Source: Tetmemena sp. SeJ-2015 (taxonomy: Eukaryota; Ciliophora; Spirotrichea; Sporadotrichida; Oxytrichidae). From it: DNA of 64,000 bases. Positions 49,783 through 62,395 of the stretch are shown here, one piece after another. A program made the translations under genes and the position numbers. The notes beneath the pieces are model-generated. The model ran no database searches. It saw only the letters and a list, made by a program, of their open reading frames with translations, and had not been told where the DNA came from. Every line of letters begins with the position of its first letter. The stretch's first letter is position 1. Location: the NCBI GenBank assembly GCA_027382625.1, contig JAJKFJ010020810.1, forward strand, positions 1 to 64,000, read 5' to 3'.

Positions 49783-52700
49783 TCAATTCCTGTAAAACGA
49801 ATGAGATTTCTCATTTGACTTGCTTCCTATGCGGGTTGACTCTGACTTCGACTTTTCAGAGTGCTTTCCCAGAAACTCAGTTTCATCTTATATTACGAGG
49901 GAGGTAAAGAATTCGTGACTCAAACAATCCTCAGCTGAAGGTCTAAGCTTTGGGTCAGGTTAAAACATAAACTCAAGCAATTCTCTGAAGCACTGATGAT
50001 CATCATTTGTTTAGAAGGGCTAAAATATATCCTACAAAACTTTAAAAGCGTAAAAGATTACCTCAAGAGTGAGCATATCACCAATGTTTCGTATTCTCTG
50101 CGGCTTCTTCTCAAGTTCCTTCTACTTCAACCTAAATCCTCTCTTCTTTATATCTTATTCACTTTTTTCGAAATCGAAAAGCCTACTAAATTGTTCTGAC
50201 TTTTCGGCCATCCATAGAGGTAAGGGTCCGCACTCTTTCTCTATCAGAGCGATATGCTCGAGATTCTCATGAGTGCCAAAGAACATTTCTCCGGTATAAA
50301 GCTCGGCCAAAATGCAAGCAATACACCATATGTCGCTCTTAGTATTCCACTAGCAGCACTCTAATCTATTAAGAGACATGTATATGATTACCTAGAATAA
50401 CTTCGGGCGCTCTGTATTAACGAGTATTGATTATCGCAGTATGATGATCATCCTCATATGTTGCTCCACCAAAGTCTATCAACTTTATGTCTGTGCACAG
50501 TGTCTTGCTCCACTTTGAAATCTTTAGGCCCTCCTTTCCACTGCTGCTGAAGCCCCCTTCCGTGGCTCTTGTCGCCCTCCTGTCATCTTCGTCTAACATG
50601 TCCTGACTGCCATGACCTCTTGGATTGACAAAATCTCCCTTCTTGAGATTTTTAATGTCATTTTCGATATCACTGAATTCATTTTGAGGCTCAGACTCGC
50701 ATCTCTCACTTCCGTAGATATCTCGCTTCGACAAGACGTTCTAAATTGATTGATTTAACTGTAAAAATTTCTTACTAGTGGCCAATATTTCTGATCAGTG
50801 ACTGCAATCTTATCGTTTCTTTCGAACAGAATGTTCTCCGGCTATAGATAATCAAGAGGAATAAAAAGCGTACCTTGAGGTCTGTGTGGGTGATTCCAAA
50901 GCTGTGTAGAAATCTGAGGGCTTGGAGGGCCTATCTCCCAATCTATTAGATTTGGGCAAGAGAGAAGCCTAATATTAAAGAAGAATGAGTTTATGCTTCA
51001 TCAATCAGAGAAGGAAGAATCGAACTAAATATTGAGGTGAGGGTAGTTCGAGCCTTTGTTCACTACTCTACTGACTCAATGCCTCCTTTCCTCAAATAAT
51101 TGTACTGTGGTTTATCAACCCATACCCTTGTAGCTATTTGCCTTGATAAAATCGTAGAGGCTTCGACCAAGTGTCTCAAATACTAGGCACATGTGCTCTC
51201 CTTCATTATCATTGTGATAGAAGTACTCTTTCATATGCACAATACTGTGTTTTGCTGCACCTTTGCTGTTCAAATCTATCAATATGTCTGCCTCAATCTT
51301 TGCTGATTCATTATAGCGCTTCACAGCTCGAATTACCTTGATAAAAAATTTAGCTAAAGAACTTTACTTTAATTGCATAATGCTTATTTTCTTCAGTGTG
51401 AAAACATTTGAGAGCTCTGCCAAATGTTCCATCTCCCAGGTGAGAATCAATCTAATTAAGGATCATTTACAAAAGAAATTACTCTGTATTTGCCTATAAA
51501 TTAACCTATTTTATATTTGAAATGTCCTGCGTCTCCATTTCTTCTAGTACCAGATCTTATTGTTCCACTGCTTCCCGTGCCATCGTTTCCTTAACTTTCT
51601 GAACCCGATTCATAATAGCTATCTTCTTTCTATTACTGCTTCTTGGGAAAATTATCGAGTCCCCTCTTTACTTCTTCTTTTTTGGCAAATGATTCCTTTC
51701 TATCATCTCCCACTAAAGGTTTATTAGTATAGTTGGAGTTTTTGTAGTCTCTTTTGAAACTATCATCATCTAAAAGTCTCTTCTTCAGTGGAGAATTACG
51801 CCTGTCTTTCTATTAGTAATTATTTCTTCTCTCATATCTGTTATCTCTATCATAATTATCTCTATAATCACGTCCACCATATCTACTGCTTTGGTTATAA
51901 TTTCTTCTTTCTCTTGAGCTCTTATCTTGCTTCCATTCTTTATAGCTTCTATGGGATTCTCTAGAATCTCTTCTCTTTTGATTTCTACTCCTATCATCAT
52001 ATCTATAAGGTTGATAATGCTTGTCCCTCTCGATCTACTCTCTGCGAGGAGACCTAATTATGTAGGATCCATTCTTTGATTTACCTCCTCTTTGACTTCT
52101 GGATCTCTTATCATTCCTTGAGCTTTGAGGCTTTCGCGAGTATGAATCGTCCCTATAATAATTTGAAGGTCTATAGTGCTCTCTTTTTTCAATTTATTTC
52201 CTTTCTTCATATTCTTGCTCTCTGTGCCTTACATGATCCCTGGCTCTGTCTCTTTCATGAGTAACTTTATAGTCCCTTCGGTCTCTATTTCTATCTCTTG
52301 AAGTGGATTTAAGTAATAAAGGCTTTTTCTTGATAGTTTGATCATTCCTTGCATATTGAGCATTTCTATCACTATGTGAGTTCTTGTCGCGTGATTTGGA
52401 TCTATAACTTTTCTAATCTCTGCCTCTCCTTTCTTGCTATGAAGACTCATATTCACTTTTCTTAGTGATCTTAAGCCTTTCTTCATCTTAATTATGATGA
52501 TGCCTTGTTCTGTTGTTGTCACTGTGCTCCTCTCTTCTTGAATGTCTGTTACTGGTTTACCTGCTACTCTCTCTATAATTTGAGGACATTAAGAATCTAT
52601 TTTCTCTGGCTTTATTTGCCGTTCTATCTCTCTCCATGGCCCTCTCTCTTTTCCTTCCTCGATCCCTATCTCTTCTTCGCCTTCTGTTTTTCCTTTTCTT

Positions 52701-53556
52701 TCTAGTTCTGTCTCTAGTTCTCTCCTTAGTTTAATCTTCTCTTCTTCTTCTTTCCTCCTAGATCTCTCTTATTGAGAATCTCTGGGCTTCAACTTAATCT
52801 CGTTTAGGAAAAGTCTAAGCTGCCTAGGAGTGGGTTGAGAATTATGCTCCTCATATTTAGGAAGCTTTATTACCTTTCGACTTTCCGATAGGTTTTTGTT
52901 CATAGATAGTCGATTCAAGAAAGAGAGGCTTTTAAAAGTTGGGTCTGATCTTTTCAAATTAAAATTATAAAATATTTAACGATTTATAAGTTATAAATGA
53001 AGATATAAATTTAATTTGAGGGTGGAGAGAGATGCAACCAGGAAAAGCTATGTCAAAATAAACTTACTACTACTGCCTGTGAGAATAGCTGTCATTTTAA
53101 TTGAATTGCTGACTATTTTGGCGAACTCCAAAGTCTTGCTAGTGAGTATTTCTTTCATCATTCGTAGTATTGTGCCTCTTTAAGGAAGGATAGTTCTCAC
53201 TATATCTCTGATTGTAATGATGATTTTATTGGTATCCACTCTCCCTATAAAAGGGTAATCAACAAATTTGCATTTTTATCATATTAATGGATGAGTGAGA
53301 TTTTGATTTACCTATTCGAATATTCATCGTAGTGGGTATTGCGCGTGCTTCTCTGGCTTTGAGAATAATACTAATCTGAATTGTCTCTCTCATTATTATA
53401 TCTGGATCGATCATAATAATTGTGTTTGTTATCTCTCCAATCTTGATTGTATCTCGAACCTCTATCATTATGGAAATTATAAACAAAGTATTTTAAATTG
53501 CGAGAGGAGTGATAAGACTGCTAGTAGGTTCTGGAAGAATATGAATCTCTTTCCAT
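49783..53556 (-). CDS. LAMMER/CLK-type dual-specificity kinase with RS-rich N-terminus
   Basis: N-terminal third is Arg/Ser/Tyr/Asp-rich (YDRSRYNNERD and many Arg-Asp and Arg-Ser repeats, about 51.5-53.5 kb), typical of CLK kinases that phosphorylate SR splicing factors. Kinase motifs in order: HMCLVFETLGRSLYDFIK, THTDLK joined by a GT-AG intron to PENILFERND, then IKLIDFGGATYEDD, TRQYRAPE, DIWCIACILAELYTGE, and the family signature EHIALIEKECGPLP (EHLAMMER equivalent). The C-terminus PKLRPSAEDCLSHEFF is followed by a short Ser/Lys tail to TGA 49783-49785. An acidic insert lies before DFG. One IES is placed (53470-53496); others probably lie near 53040-53270 and 52970. All parts are in linear order. 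Confidence 0.85.
53470..53496 (-). other. IES, pointer ATT
   Basis: ATT at 53467-53469 and 53497-53499. Excision joins QSYHSSRN to DRGSRYNQDW in frame on the minus strand, keeping the RS-rich character. Confidence 0.65.
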
Positions 53557-54115
53557 TATGGCAAGATTTAAATCTAACCTTTTTTTTATTAGGTTAAAAA
53601 TTAGTACTTAAAAATTATCAAGCTTTAAATTGTGATTCGTTCTTTTCATAATTTAGATCTCTATATTGATTCTTAAAACCTTCTCTCATAATTTATCCGA
53701 TATTACTTATCTCTTTTGCTGAAGTTCCATTCTAGAATTTAAATTTCTAAAAATGTACTATGTGTATGAGTAGCAATAAAAAGAGATAGACCAAATCTTT
53801 CACAATTAATGATATTCATTCATTTTTCTAATAAATTTACTAAATATTAAATCACTTAGCTTCTTAATAAAGAGTAAAATTGATTAATTGCCAAATTTAC
53901 TTTATCTATGTGAATATGATCTAAATGAAATTAAGTTAAATTCAATTTGATGTTTGGTCTTGAATAAGTGCAATATCGTTTTGTGATTATTCGTTTAGCA
54001 AAATATTGCTTCCATTCAGTAATTGATTCAAGGCTTCTTGTTTAAAGAAAATTAAAATTTCTAATACGCAAATCCCTGATAGTAGTTGATGGTAGAAATT
54101 GATTTTTCCAATCTC

Positions 54116-55691
54116 TCATGCTATAGAATTAATTATAATAATTAGATTCCTTACGAGTATATGCTCAAGCAACAGTTTGTTTCTTCTCATGATTCCATCC
54201 TTTTGATACTTTGTTTTTAAGTCTCTCATGCTATCAAACGTTATTCTATAATATATATTGTTACCTTGGATTGTGGCCCTCTATCTCACTCAGTAGAGCA
54301 AGCTAGCAGTCTTTAGGTGGCTCTTTACAACTTGGAGGTTGAATTTCGTAAGCTTTTAAAAGTATAAATATGAATGCTATCCTTATGTTTTGTTGGTTGA
54401 TGTAATTTCGTATTAGCTATAGCAATAAATAATAATATACAGCTTCTTTGGATTAGTACTCGTTTGATGGCATTAGAGCAACTAACTAGAATGGATACTT
54501 TGCTGAGACCTCCTTATTACCATACTGCTTTAAGGTCTTGAAGGTCTCTTGCTCGATCCCTAATTCGAATGGGCCCCACTTCCTCTTAATCCTTCATTCT
54601 TTCCAGTCAAGTTACCCTCTCCAGACTTTCTTAAGTCTTTTTGATGCTCTTTTTAATTTGACTTGAGAAGTTTTAATCATTTGCTGCAATTTACTGATGA
54701 CTAGCAGCCAAATAAGCAAGTTAGGAGAGATTTGTGTAGTTTGGAGCTAAATCCTTTATAACTGTTGCTGAAGTATTGGCTGACACAGAAGAACACTTAT
54801 ACTTCTAGTAGCCTCCTTAATTCTAACTCTATCTTAGAAGTAAATTGTTCATTGGGGCTAGCTTGGGTATATTGAAGTTCTAAACAAACGGCTCTGGCCT
54901 TCCTGACATCGGACTGTACATTATATAAAGCATTGCGAGTATAAGAAGTATCAATAATATACCAAATTAATGCTTTACTTGATCGGTGAAGTAGAATTAG
55001 AGTTTTACTGCTCTATTTAGTTTCTGGAAAGGCCTAACCTCTGCATGTTCTGCTTCATACTTAAATTAAAACTAAGACCGCCTGTGGTTCTATGAGCGCT
55101 CTGAACTCTTTGCCTGGATCTCTCGGGTTTGCTAAGAGTGCCAAAACTGAGATCTTGCTAGCTCTATTGGTTATAATCCTCCAATCTTATTGGACTTTAG
55201 CCACTTGGTGAAATTGAAGTTTCCTTCCTGACGCTATTCCCTAGCTCAAATTTTGAAACTGACTTTGGCTGACCTTGCTTCTTAGCTTGATCAGGTGTAT
55301 AAGACAAGTCTAATTTGATATCTCCAGTTGAGTTAAGCTCACTTGCTGCTAAAATTTCATGTGCCAGTCCTTGTGAAGAATTGAGAATATCAAACCTCTT
55401 GGTTTAAGCTAGAGACTAGAACTTCTAATTTTAATCTAGCTGAGTTTCTTAAAATTCATAGTTCTCTAATTTACCGTTCATGCTCTCGATTAAAGAAGAA
55501 AACATTGATTAAATTAAGATAATGAACTCTTCCAAAGTGTAGTTTGGATTTATTATTTTAACTTCAATGATTGCTTGGATAAAGTTCCTGAGTCCTTCGT
55601 CTGTAAAGTGACTTATTTACTCTAGAGAGAAGAATTCTTTCAGGAACTTGAAAATATACTCATGAGAACTTCGAGGATCATTAACCATCAT
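54116..55691 (-). CDS. Unrecognised protein with helical N-terminus
   Basis: MMVNDPRSSHEYIFKFLKEF then FTDEGLRNFIQAIIEVKI gives a folded N-terminal region. The middle is Ser/Gln-rich (DLSFGTLSKPERSRQR, HRTTGGLSFNLS). Near 54550 comes RIKRKWGPFELGIEQETFK, a pattern of a short conserved motif with W. A 19-base GT-AG intron near 54244-54262 joins EIEGHNPR to ITFDSMRDLKTKYQKDG. TGA at 54116-54118 ends this frame, but protein-like sequence continues below it, so the 3' end is uncertain. No family assigned. Confidence 0.5.
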
Positions 55692-55830
55692 TTATAAATA
55701 AAACATATAGTTTTTCAAAATTAAATTTAGAGATTAAACTTTTAAAGGTTATTCATTCATAAATTTTACATGCAAAATATTTTTATAGTCAAAAAATATA
55801 TGATTACTGTATGCTTTAAGTAATTTAATA

Positions 55831-56436
55831 TCAAATAAATTTTACGAGACGAGACATAAATAAGAAAAAGTAGAGTATTATATAAATATAACCAATAGAT
55901 GTCTGAGTTTGAGAATTTAGGTATTGCATTTTGTAGTACCTAGCTTCCTCAGATTTATTTTTGAAGACCGCTCCATACTTAAATGAAAGAGGTTTTACAA
56001 AAGCCTTGGAGACAGTTCCAAAAGCTACTCTATTTAAATTAGTAGGGAAGCAAGCATCTATTGAAGAATACTTCTGAAGGCTTCGCTTAGTTTTACAAAA
56101 TATTTATGCAATTAATACGCAAAGTTTTGTTTCTAGTTTCACTTGCTAGCTCATCTCTGACTTTGCTTTTAGCATTTGTGTTGCTTATTACGCCTTTAAA
56201 GTCTGATTTTCCTCTAAATTCAGGCAAATATTTAGAGCTTTCTAGTAATTGATTCATGCTAGTAATGTCTGCACCAGCCGTAGCAGGTCTCTTAATGTAG
56301 TCAATCAGATTTAATAACCCTATACTAGTATTAAACTAATTATAATATTGTCTTCATCTATTGAATGCTCCTCTACATTGTTTTCATAACTATTCTTTGC
56401 TACTTCTGCTTCAATCGGCTACTTTAAGTTATCCAT
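55831..56436 (-). CDS. Unrecognised small protein, one IES
   Basis: MDNLKQPIEAEVAKNSYENN, then after the IES at 56333-56345 NTSIGLLNLIDYIKRPATAG. A frame change near 56095 leads to NLNRVAFGTVSKAFVKPLSF and a final hydrophobic segment before TGA 55831-55833. About 195 residues. Starts only about 45 bases from the stop of the upstream TPR gene on the same strand. Confidence 0.6.
56333..56345 (-). other. IES, pointer TATT
   Basis: TATT at 56329-56332 and 56346-56349. Excision joins SIDEDN to TSIGLLNLIDYIK in frame on the minus strand and removes a TGA. Confidence 0.8.
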
Positions 56437-56481
56437 ATAGGAGACAGATAAAATTAATGAGAGTTGAAATTAATAAAAAAA

Positions 56482-59024
56482 TCATTTCTTTTTCTTGCAC
56501 CCATCGAAATAAAAACTATAATTATATTTTAAATAAGAGCACATGTCAAATCTAATATAGAAGTATAGTCCCACCATCAGTAAGAACAGCATCAGATTAA
56601 ATGAAATCTGCCATTTACTGTCTCCCAGAAGCCAATTTACTGTGCTTGTGATCGGACCCTTCTCCTCTTGCCATTCTCCGCTTTTCTTCTTTCTCTTCTT
56701 TTCTTTCTCATCTTCTTTATCAATTAGTTCCATCGAGTAGTTTAGTAAGTCTATATTCAAAATTATAAAGAAACACATTCATCATTTTAGCATTCTAGAA
56801 TTCCTCATAAGCTAGTCTTTCTCTTATCTCATTAGCTATTGGAATGATGAATTCATTTTGCTTCATAAGCTCAACCAAAATGAAATAATAATCAAAGAGC
56901 TAAAAATGACCAAGTCTTAGGGAAGCTCTTTTTGTACTTCAGAATCGAGATCGCGGAAATTAAGGACCTCCAGCAGATATCTCATTTCATTAAATGTAGG
57001 TGCAAATTTTTGATACTCTTAGATAACTTTCACACACTCCACTGGCTGCTAACTCTCTCTAAAGTACTCTAGCACATCAAAGTATTTCTTGTTCATTCTA
57101 AATTAAGTTTTAAACTTCTACTGTAAATTTAGTACTTACTTTGAAACTAGTCTAAAGTTAGAGTGAGAAGTTTTGCAGTCATAGGCTTTTTCCTTCACGA
57201 TCTGTCCTCTGCTGCTCCTCAGCTCATATATCTTTTTTGCCCTATTTAAAATCTTCTCTACTGTTTATACATCTTTCTTTATTCTGTTTTTCAACTGAGG
57301 AATTAAAAACTATAGAAAAAAGCATGAGTATCTAATAACTCAAGCACTTTATGAATCTTCTGGATTTCCTTTTGAGTATAACCTTGCACGTAAGTTTGGA
57401 CTAGCTTCAACCCATTAAAATTAATAAGTAATTTATTCGCTACCTCTTCTATAGTGTCTCTTATTTCTTTATAGTCTGCATTTAGGTTGTAATAGGTGCT
57501 TAATCCATTAAAGAGTAGCACAGAGGATACTCTGGCTTCAACTACTTTATGTAATTAGCTACCTTCTTATAAACATTATATATCACACAATTATTTTTCT
57601 TTGCTTGCTTGAAGTGGTAGAGCTTCATATAACAGACAAAAGCATTCTAGAGCAAGTTAATAACCAAAGAATCCACTATAAAGTTTAAAGCAAAAGAAGC
57701 TTACAGTTTTCTTTTTCTAAAAGAGGATCTTCATCACCCTGCTAGGCTTTAAACATATTGAAAACTCTCTCATCAGTTATCCTTACTGGTTCCTTCCCAA
57801 ACATAGTGAAGGACACTTTCTTCTTCTCACTTATCTCTCCTGATACCTAACTCTCATGCCTCAACTCAAGCCAGTTATAAAGACATAGGGCCTGCTCATA
57901 GAAATCCAAAGCCAAATAGAAGTTATTCTTTTGATAGGCATCGTTCCCCATAGTTTTAATTTCATCAGAAAAGAAGAACAACTCACTTGAATCTGCCTGC
58001 CTATATTTATCGAATTTGGGATTGCTGTGGAATAAAGTTTGAAGTAAGACGCTGGATATTGCCGAATTTTTGATTAGTCTAAAAATATTATAAGAGAGAA
58101 AATCAATCTTTCTTTATCTGTTCCTTGGTAAAAACTATTTTCTTTCCCAGCTTTCTAGTAGAGGGAAGACTATCTTCATTTTAATCACCCTCTGCTTCTG
58201 TAGACCTGCTTTCAATTTAAGCTTGTAAATCATCATTGAACAAATCTTTAAAAATGAAATGTTGATAAGTTAGATATCTTCGTTTTGGTCTAAGTGTTAT
58301 TCTAATATGGAGTTAGTTATGAAAGGAATAGCATACTAGCTTGTTTAAACTTCTTCTAGAACTTGTTAACTTTCTCGTGGCTTTTTAATTCTTCCTTGAG
58401 ATGAGCATCTACCATATCTTCCTTGCAAAGGTTCTCTCTAAAGCATAATTGTCTGGTTAAAAAATAGGCTTACATGTTTCTTTGAATATTTTCTTAATTT
58501 TCCTGTAACTCAGAATTTGCGCTAGGTCGAACTTTATCCTCTACTTTGGTTAAGTTGATCGCACTTACATTAAGAAGTTCTGTTAATTGGATTTTAATCG
58601 CTGGACTCAGACTTGTCTTCTGGGTATTCAAAAAAGGTTCTGATGTTGAGGAAGTGAGAGTACTTAGACTTGTACTTTATGTTGCTTCCAACCTCAAAGA
58701 AGTCCAAACCAGGATCAGTGTGCTCTATACAATAAAATATTGAATGTAATTAATTCTTACTAGAAGAAATAAATGGGCAAGCACCCGCGCCTCCTGCTGC
58801 CAAAGCATTTGCTTGTTAGGTAGAATAGGATTTCGGCTCTTCAGTGTCAATATTTTCCTCATTCAGTTTCATAACTGGGCATAGTTCTTAGGCCTAAGTG
58901 CCTTGAGTTAAAATAAATTGGTTTCATCCTTTTGGACAAAGTTTTTGTAGTACTGTTCTAGTTCTGCCCTTTTCTCGTCGGGTAATCTAGAGAGTAGGTC
59001 CTTATTTACAAATGGACAGCTCAT
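56482..59024 (-). CDS. TPR protein with N-terminal Cys-Pro motifs and C-terminal hydrophobic anchor
   Basis: Opens MSCPFVNKDLLSRLPDEKR. After an interruption the N-terminal part continues QELCPVMKLNEENID and AGGAGACPFISSSK: three Cys-Pro motifs like heme regulatory motifs. A TPR-like helix pair follows (KTMGNDAYQKNNFYLALDFY, EQALCLYNWLEL), then helical sequence (EIRDTIEEVANKLLINF, YFDVLEYFRES). Near the C-terminus is a single hydrophobic helix (WQISFNLMLFLLMVGLYFYI) before a basic end and TGA 56482-56484, suggesting a tail anchor. Many frame changes (about 58900, 58740, 58420, 58100, 57680, 57120) indicate IESs or introns I could not place exactly. The family is not assigned; a co-chaperone-like adaptor is inferred from the TPR. 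Confidence 0.65.
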
Positions 59025-59197
59025 TAGTCTATTCTTTTATCAAAAGAAATTCAAAAATTATAAAGTTTATATTTTCTAAAATGCCTCTGCGAATTCTTAT
59101 GATAATCTTCATATTTTTAGTGAAAAAATAATTTAGGATAAAATACTGCACATAACATAGTTTTTAACTTGTATTAAGATCCCTTTGACCTACTGTT

Positions 59198-59800
59198 TCA
59201 TTCGCTATCACTAGAACTGCTATCTCCATGCTCCTTTGAAGTGTATTCTTTTACGCAAGCTTTGCAAACAAAGAAAGCACAGTCCTTGCAAATCCATTTC
59301 TTTATCCCCATGCCTGGCAGGAAGTTGGGTGTCTCACTTTTACATCCTTACTCCGTGAATTAACTCGAACAGCTCCATGGAAAAATAAACTCAATGGTTC
59401 TAGGAAATTCTTTCTGCGATGAAGAGTGTGCTCAGAATGTATGCTGAGTTTGACCTTTTTGTGTTTTTTGCATTTGCTGTTAGATTATAATAAATTGATA
59501 TGTCTAGATTAAAGTGCTCTTTTCTTGGAGGGAGACATGGATTATCCGTTTTGAATGACAGCTCCCAGTTGTTATTGATCTTTAAGCTTTGCCTTTGAAA
59601 TGGCTGCCCTTTGATCGTTTGACTCTTCCTCACTCTCTGAATCATTATTTTAGCTTGAAAGCACTCCATTTAAAATAGGATATGAGAATAAATCCATTGG
59701 TATGTTTGCTGGGTGAATTTCTATCTTGGTGACTGACTTGCTAGCTTGTGGCTTCGGACACTATATTATGCTCTTTTATTTATTCTCCTTAGTTAGTCAT
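59198..59800 (-). CDS. Cys-rich protein with short acidic repeats, one IES
   Basis: MTNQGEQIKEHNIVSEATSQ starts the frame. After the IES at 59647-59694 it reads SKHTNDSESEEESNDQRAA, then Lys-rich (KCKKHKKVKLS), then a cysteine-rich C-terminal block. That block is SCSSQFTEQGCKSETP and KKWICKDCAFFVCKACVKEY, with CxxC and CxxC spacings that suggest a zinc ribbon or RING-like fold. It ends DSSSSDSE at TGA 59198-59200. About 180 residues. One or two one-base shifts near 59480-59500. Family unknown. Confidence 0.65.
59647..59694 (-). other. IES, pointer CATT
   Basis: CATT at 59643-59646 and 59695-59698. Excision joins SPSKHTN to DSESEEESNDQ in frame on the minus strand and removes a TGA. Confidence 0.8.
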
Positions 59801-60345
59801 AGTGGCAGATTTAGTGATAGTGGTGGAGCCATTTAGTTGCTTCACTGAACTCTTTAAGTTTTATTCAGACATGCATGCTCCCATTCCTATTATCCAAACC
59901 TATTATAAACTAATTAAAATTTTATCAATCTTAAACTTCAACATTCCCAGTATCTAGAAAAGTGCTTTATCTTACAAATTAAAATGATATTTTATTTCTA
60001 TGCAAAATACAAATTTAAAGGCATTAGAATTTTGAAACTACAAACTTTCTAATTTATTTTAATATTCTCTTATAAAGTTAATTTTAAGTGAGGCTGATTT
60101 TATCAAGGAGTGGCGATAGTGGTTTTTAAAAAAATAATGCTTCTTTTTCTTTAAAAATATTTTAAGCAAATGCTGAGTATAAAAAGAAGAAACTTATATT
60201 ATCCCATTCATAAAATACACTCTATATTTAAATATAGCATTATATTTGATAATACTATTAATAATATAAATTATAAATACAACTCTACTACTCCCTAATC
60301 TAAACCCTCCGAATAATCATTCGCGACCTAAATCCAATATAAATA
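59801..60345. other. AT-rich intergenic spacer
   Basis: Divergent spacer between two genes. No frames; long A/T runs around 60170-60290. No telomeric repeat or RNA gene seen. Confidence 0.45.
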
Positions 60346-61689
60346 ATGGAAGTATAATACACCCAGTACGCCGATAATCAAGTTCTTTCTCACTTCAAGA
60401 ATTCTGTTAACTCTCTATCATTTAATTATTATCAAGCCCGGAAACATCTATCTACGGTATCTCTCCCCTACACGTCATCAAGCTAAAACAATAGACCTCA
60501 AATTCTCTCCTGAAGATAAAATTATAATACTTATATAATCATCATAATCATTTGATAGTTATTTAAAGAGTGAAGTTTCAACTCAAAAATCGTCGCCTGT
60601 TAGTCTGTCACCCTTATCATGTCAATCAAGCCAAAACAGTGAAGATAAGGCATCTCTATTTTCTAGTAGTTTAAAATTGAATCGAATACTTAATTGAGTA
60701 ACGATGAACAGGATTTCTCAGTTGAGACTTCAGGGGCTTCCTGCTCGAGGTAGCTAAAGTTCTTGTATGAGGCTGAAGAGGAAATGGCCTCGATTTGGTA
60801 ACCCAAGAAATAAATTAAAGTCACCAAGCCAAAAATCATTCAAGGCTCATAAAAGTCGGTGGTCCCCCACTCAGCATCAGGATTTAATAGAAGCTCTCCC
60901 CAGCCCACTCTCAATGGATTCAACCAGCAGAACTTCTCTATTCCCGACAGATTGCAAATTTCTAAAGAAAGAAGCTGGTCCGAGGAGAAACTGATACCTG
61001 AAAGACCAGCTAACCCTATGTTCACAGATAAATTCTACAATCTTAAAAATCATATGCCTTATTTTTAATGATAATGTTATATTTTGCGAGTGAATGGAAA
61101 TTTATAGTTTACGCAGGGTTCTAACTTTTCAACTCCAGAATCCAACTTCTCTGCTAATAACTTCACCCAATACTAAATGTATTAATAACTCTCCTCTGTG
61201 TGCTTAAATTTTATATCTGAGTTTGACAAGATGACAATAACTGAGAGCTAAATTAATAACAATCATTAACTGCCTGCTGGCAATTCTCTCCCTGCTTTTC
61301 ATTCAATTCTCATCAATTATTTGATCATCTTATTTTTCACTCTGATAAGGGAAAAAATAACTAATCTCAGAGTTCCTTCTCTTGTGCTTCCTCTCTTTAG
61401 AGTTAGGAGGTGCAGGAAGTTATATTCTTCATTTATTTTTGAAGATAAGGATTCCATGATGGGCGGCTCTGTTAACTACATTCAAGGATTTTAATAATTT
61501 AATGGCTGGGAGACTACCCCATAGAATCCATTTTACTACAATTCGATTGGCTTTTAATGCCCCCAATATCCCCAACAGCCATGGACTTCCTACCAACAAG
61601 CTTCTCCACAGCACCATTATCAAATGTTCACTAGTCTAAATCCAATTGGTTTCACCCAAGACACCATTCAAAGCATTCAAAATTACTGA
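60346..61689 (+). CDS. Gln/Asn/Pro/Ser-rich protein
   Basis: MEVQYTQYADNQVLSHFKNS opens. A break near 60510-60570 leads to SEVSTQKSSPVSLSPLSCQS, another near 60695 to SNDEQDFSVETSGASCS, and one at 61070-61108 to GSNFSTPESNFSANNFTQYQ. The middle has EEEMASIWQPKKQIKVTKP and MFTDKFYNLKNHMPYF. The end is aromatic and Gln/Pro-rich (QCPQYPQQPWTSYQQASP) to TGA 61687-61689. An AT-rich, hydrophobic-coding stretch at 61280-61440 is probably an IES. No domain recognised; the composition is like prion-like RNA-binding or transcription regulators. Confidence 0.55.
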
Positions 61690-62395
61690 AGAATCCAACT
61701 TGTTAATTATTCCCCTATTCAATGCAAAAATAAATATGATAGGGTTTGTTCGTATTACATGAATTGAGTATATTGGATCTCAAGCCAAATGATATATAAT
61801 GTATGAATCAGTGACTATAATAATAAGAGATAATTAATCTATGATCTACACCTCTATAAGCAGATGACCTTAGCAATAAATAAAATCTACCTTGGTTGTA
61901 AGAATACATTATTCATCCTATAAAATAAATAAAATTCAACTCTTACTCATTTTCTCCCCACTATATTTTGCAATCGGAAAAAGGAAGTGACTCATGGACA
62001 GCGTTAGATAATTAATAATTGTATTATAATGCGTTAAGTTGCCTAATTCTCTTGACCTGAAGTGGCGAGAAACTTAAAAGTCAAGAGTGAGGTAGCCTAA
62101 GCTGTTCTAGATAGAGTGATTGAGGAGGGCTTTTTAGCACCACCAATATGGGGCTAAACACAGACCTCTTCAATCTAAGTTTAGCATTTAAATAAGTTAT
62201 TTCCCGGTTCGAAGTGCAATATAAATAGCAAGATATTAATCGGAGTGCACGATAAATCCAAGCGCACAACCCAAATATAAATATTGACATATAAGAGACT
62301 TATATTAATTAACATAAAATTAACACCCTAAATTATAGCGAAAAAATAACTCCTATCAGGATTTTTTAAGGGAAATATCCTAAATCAAATATAAA
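61690..62395. other. Mostly non-coding spacer
   Basis: Mixed composition with no frame I trust. A 69-codon minus reading at 62081-62290 (MSIFIFGLCAWIYRALR) has neither neighbours in frame nor coding bias and was not annotated. Confidence 0.35.

Noticed and set aside
54270..54350. tRNA-like string with TAGAGC and a T-loop-like GGTTGAAT
   Set aside because: The stems do not pair, and the minus strand reads as protein (PSCKEPPKDCQLALLSEIEG).
59400..59669. 89-codon minus frame starting MECFQAK
   Set aside because: Its start lies inside the IES mapped at 59647-59694; the gene frame differs.
62180..62215. GGTTCGAA motif resembling a tRNA T-arm
   Set aside because: No acceptor stem, D-arm or anticodon arm could be folded upstream.
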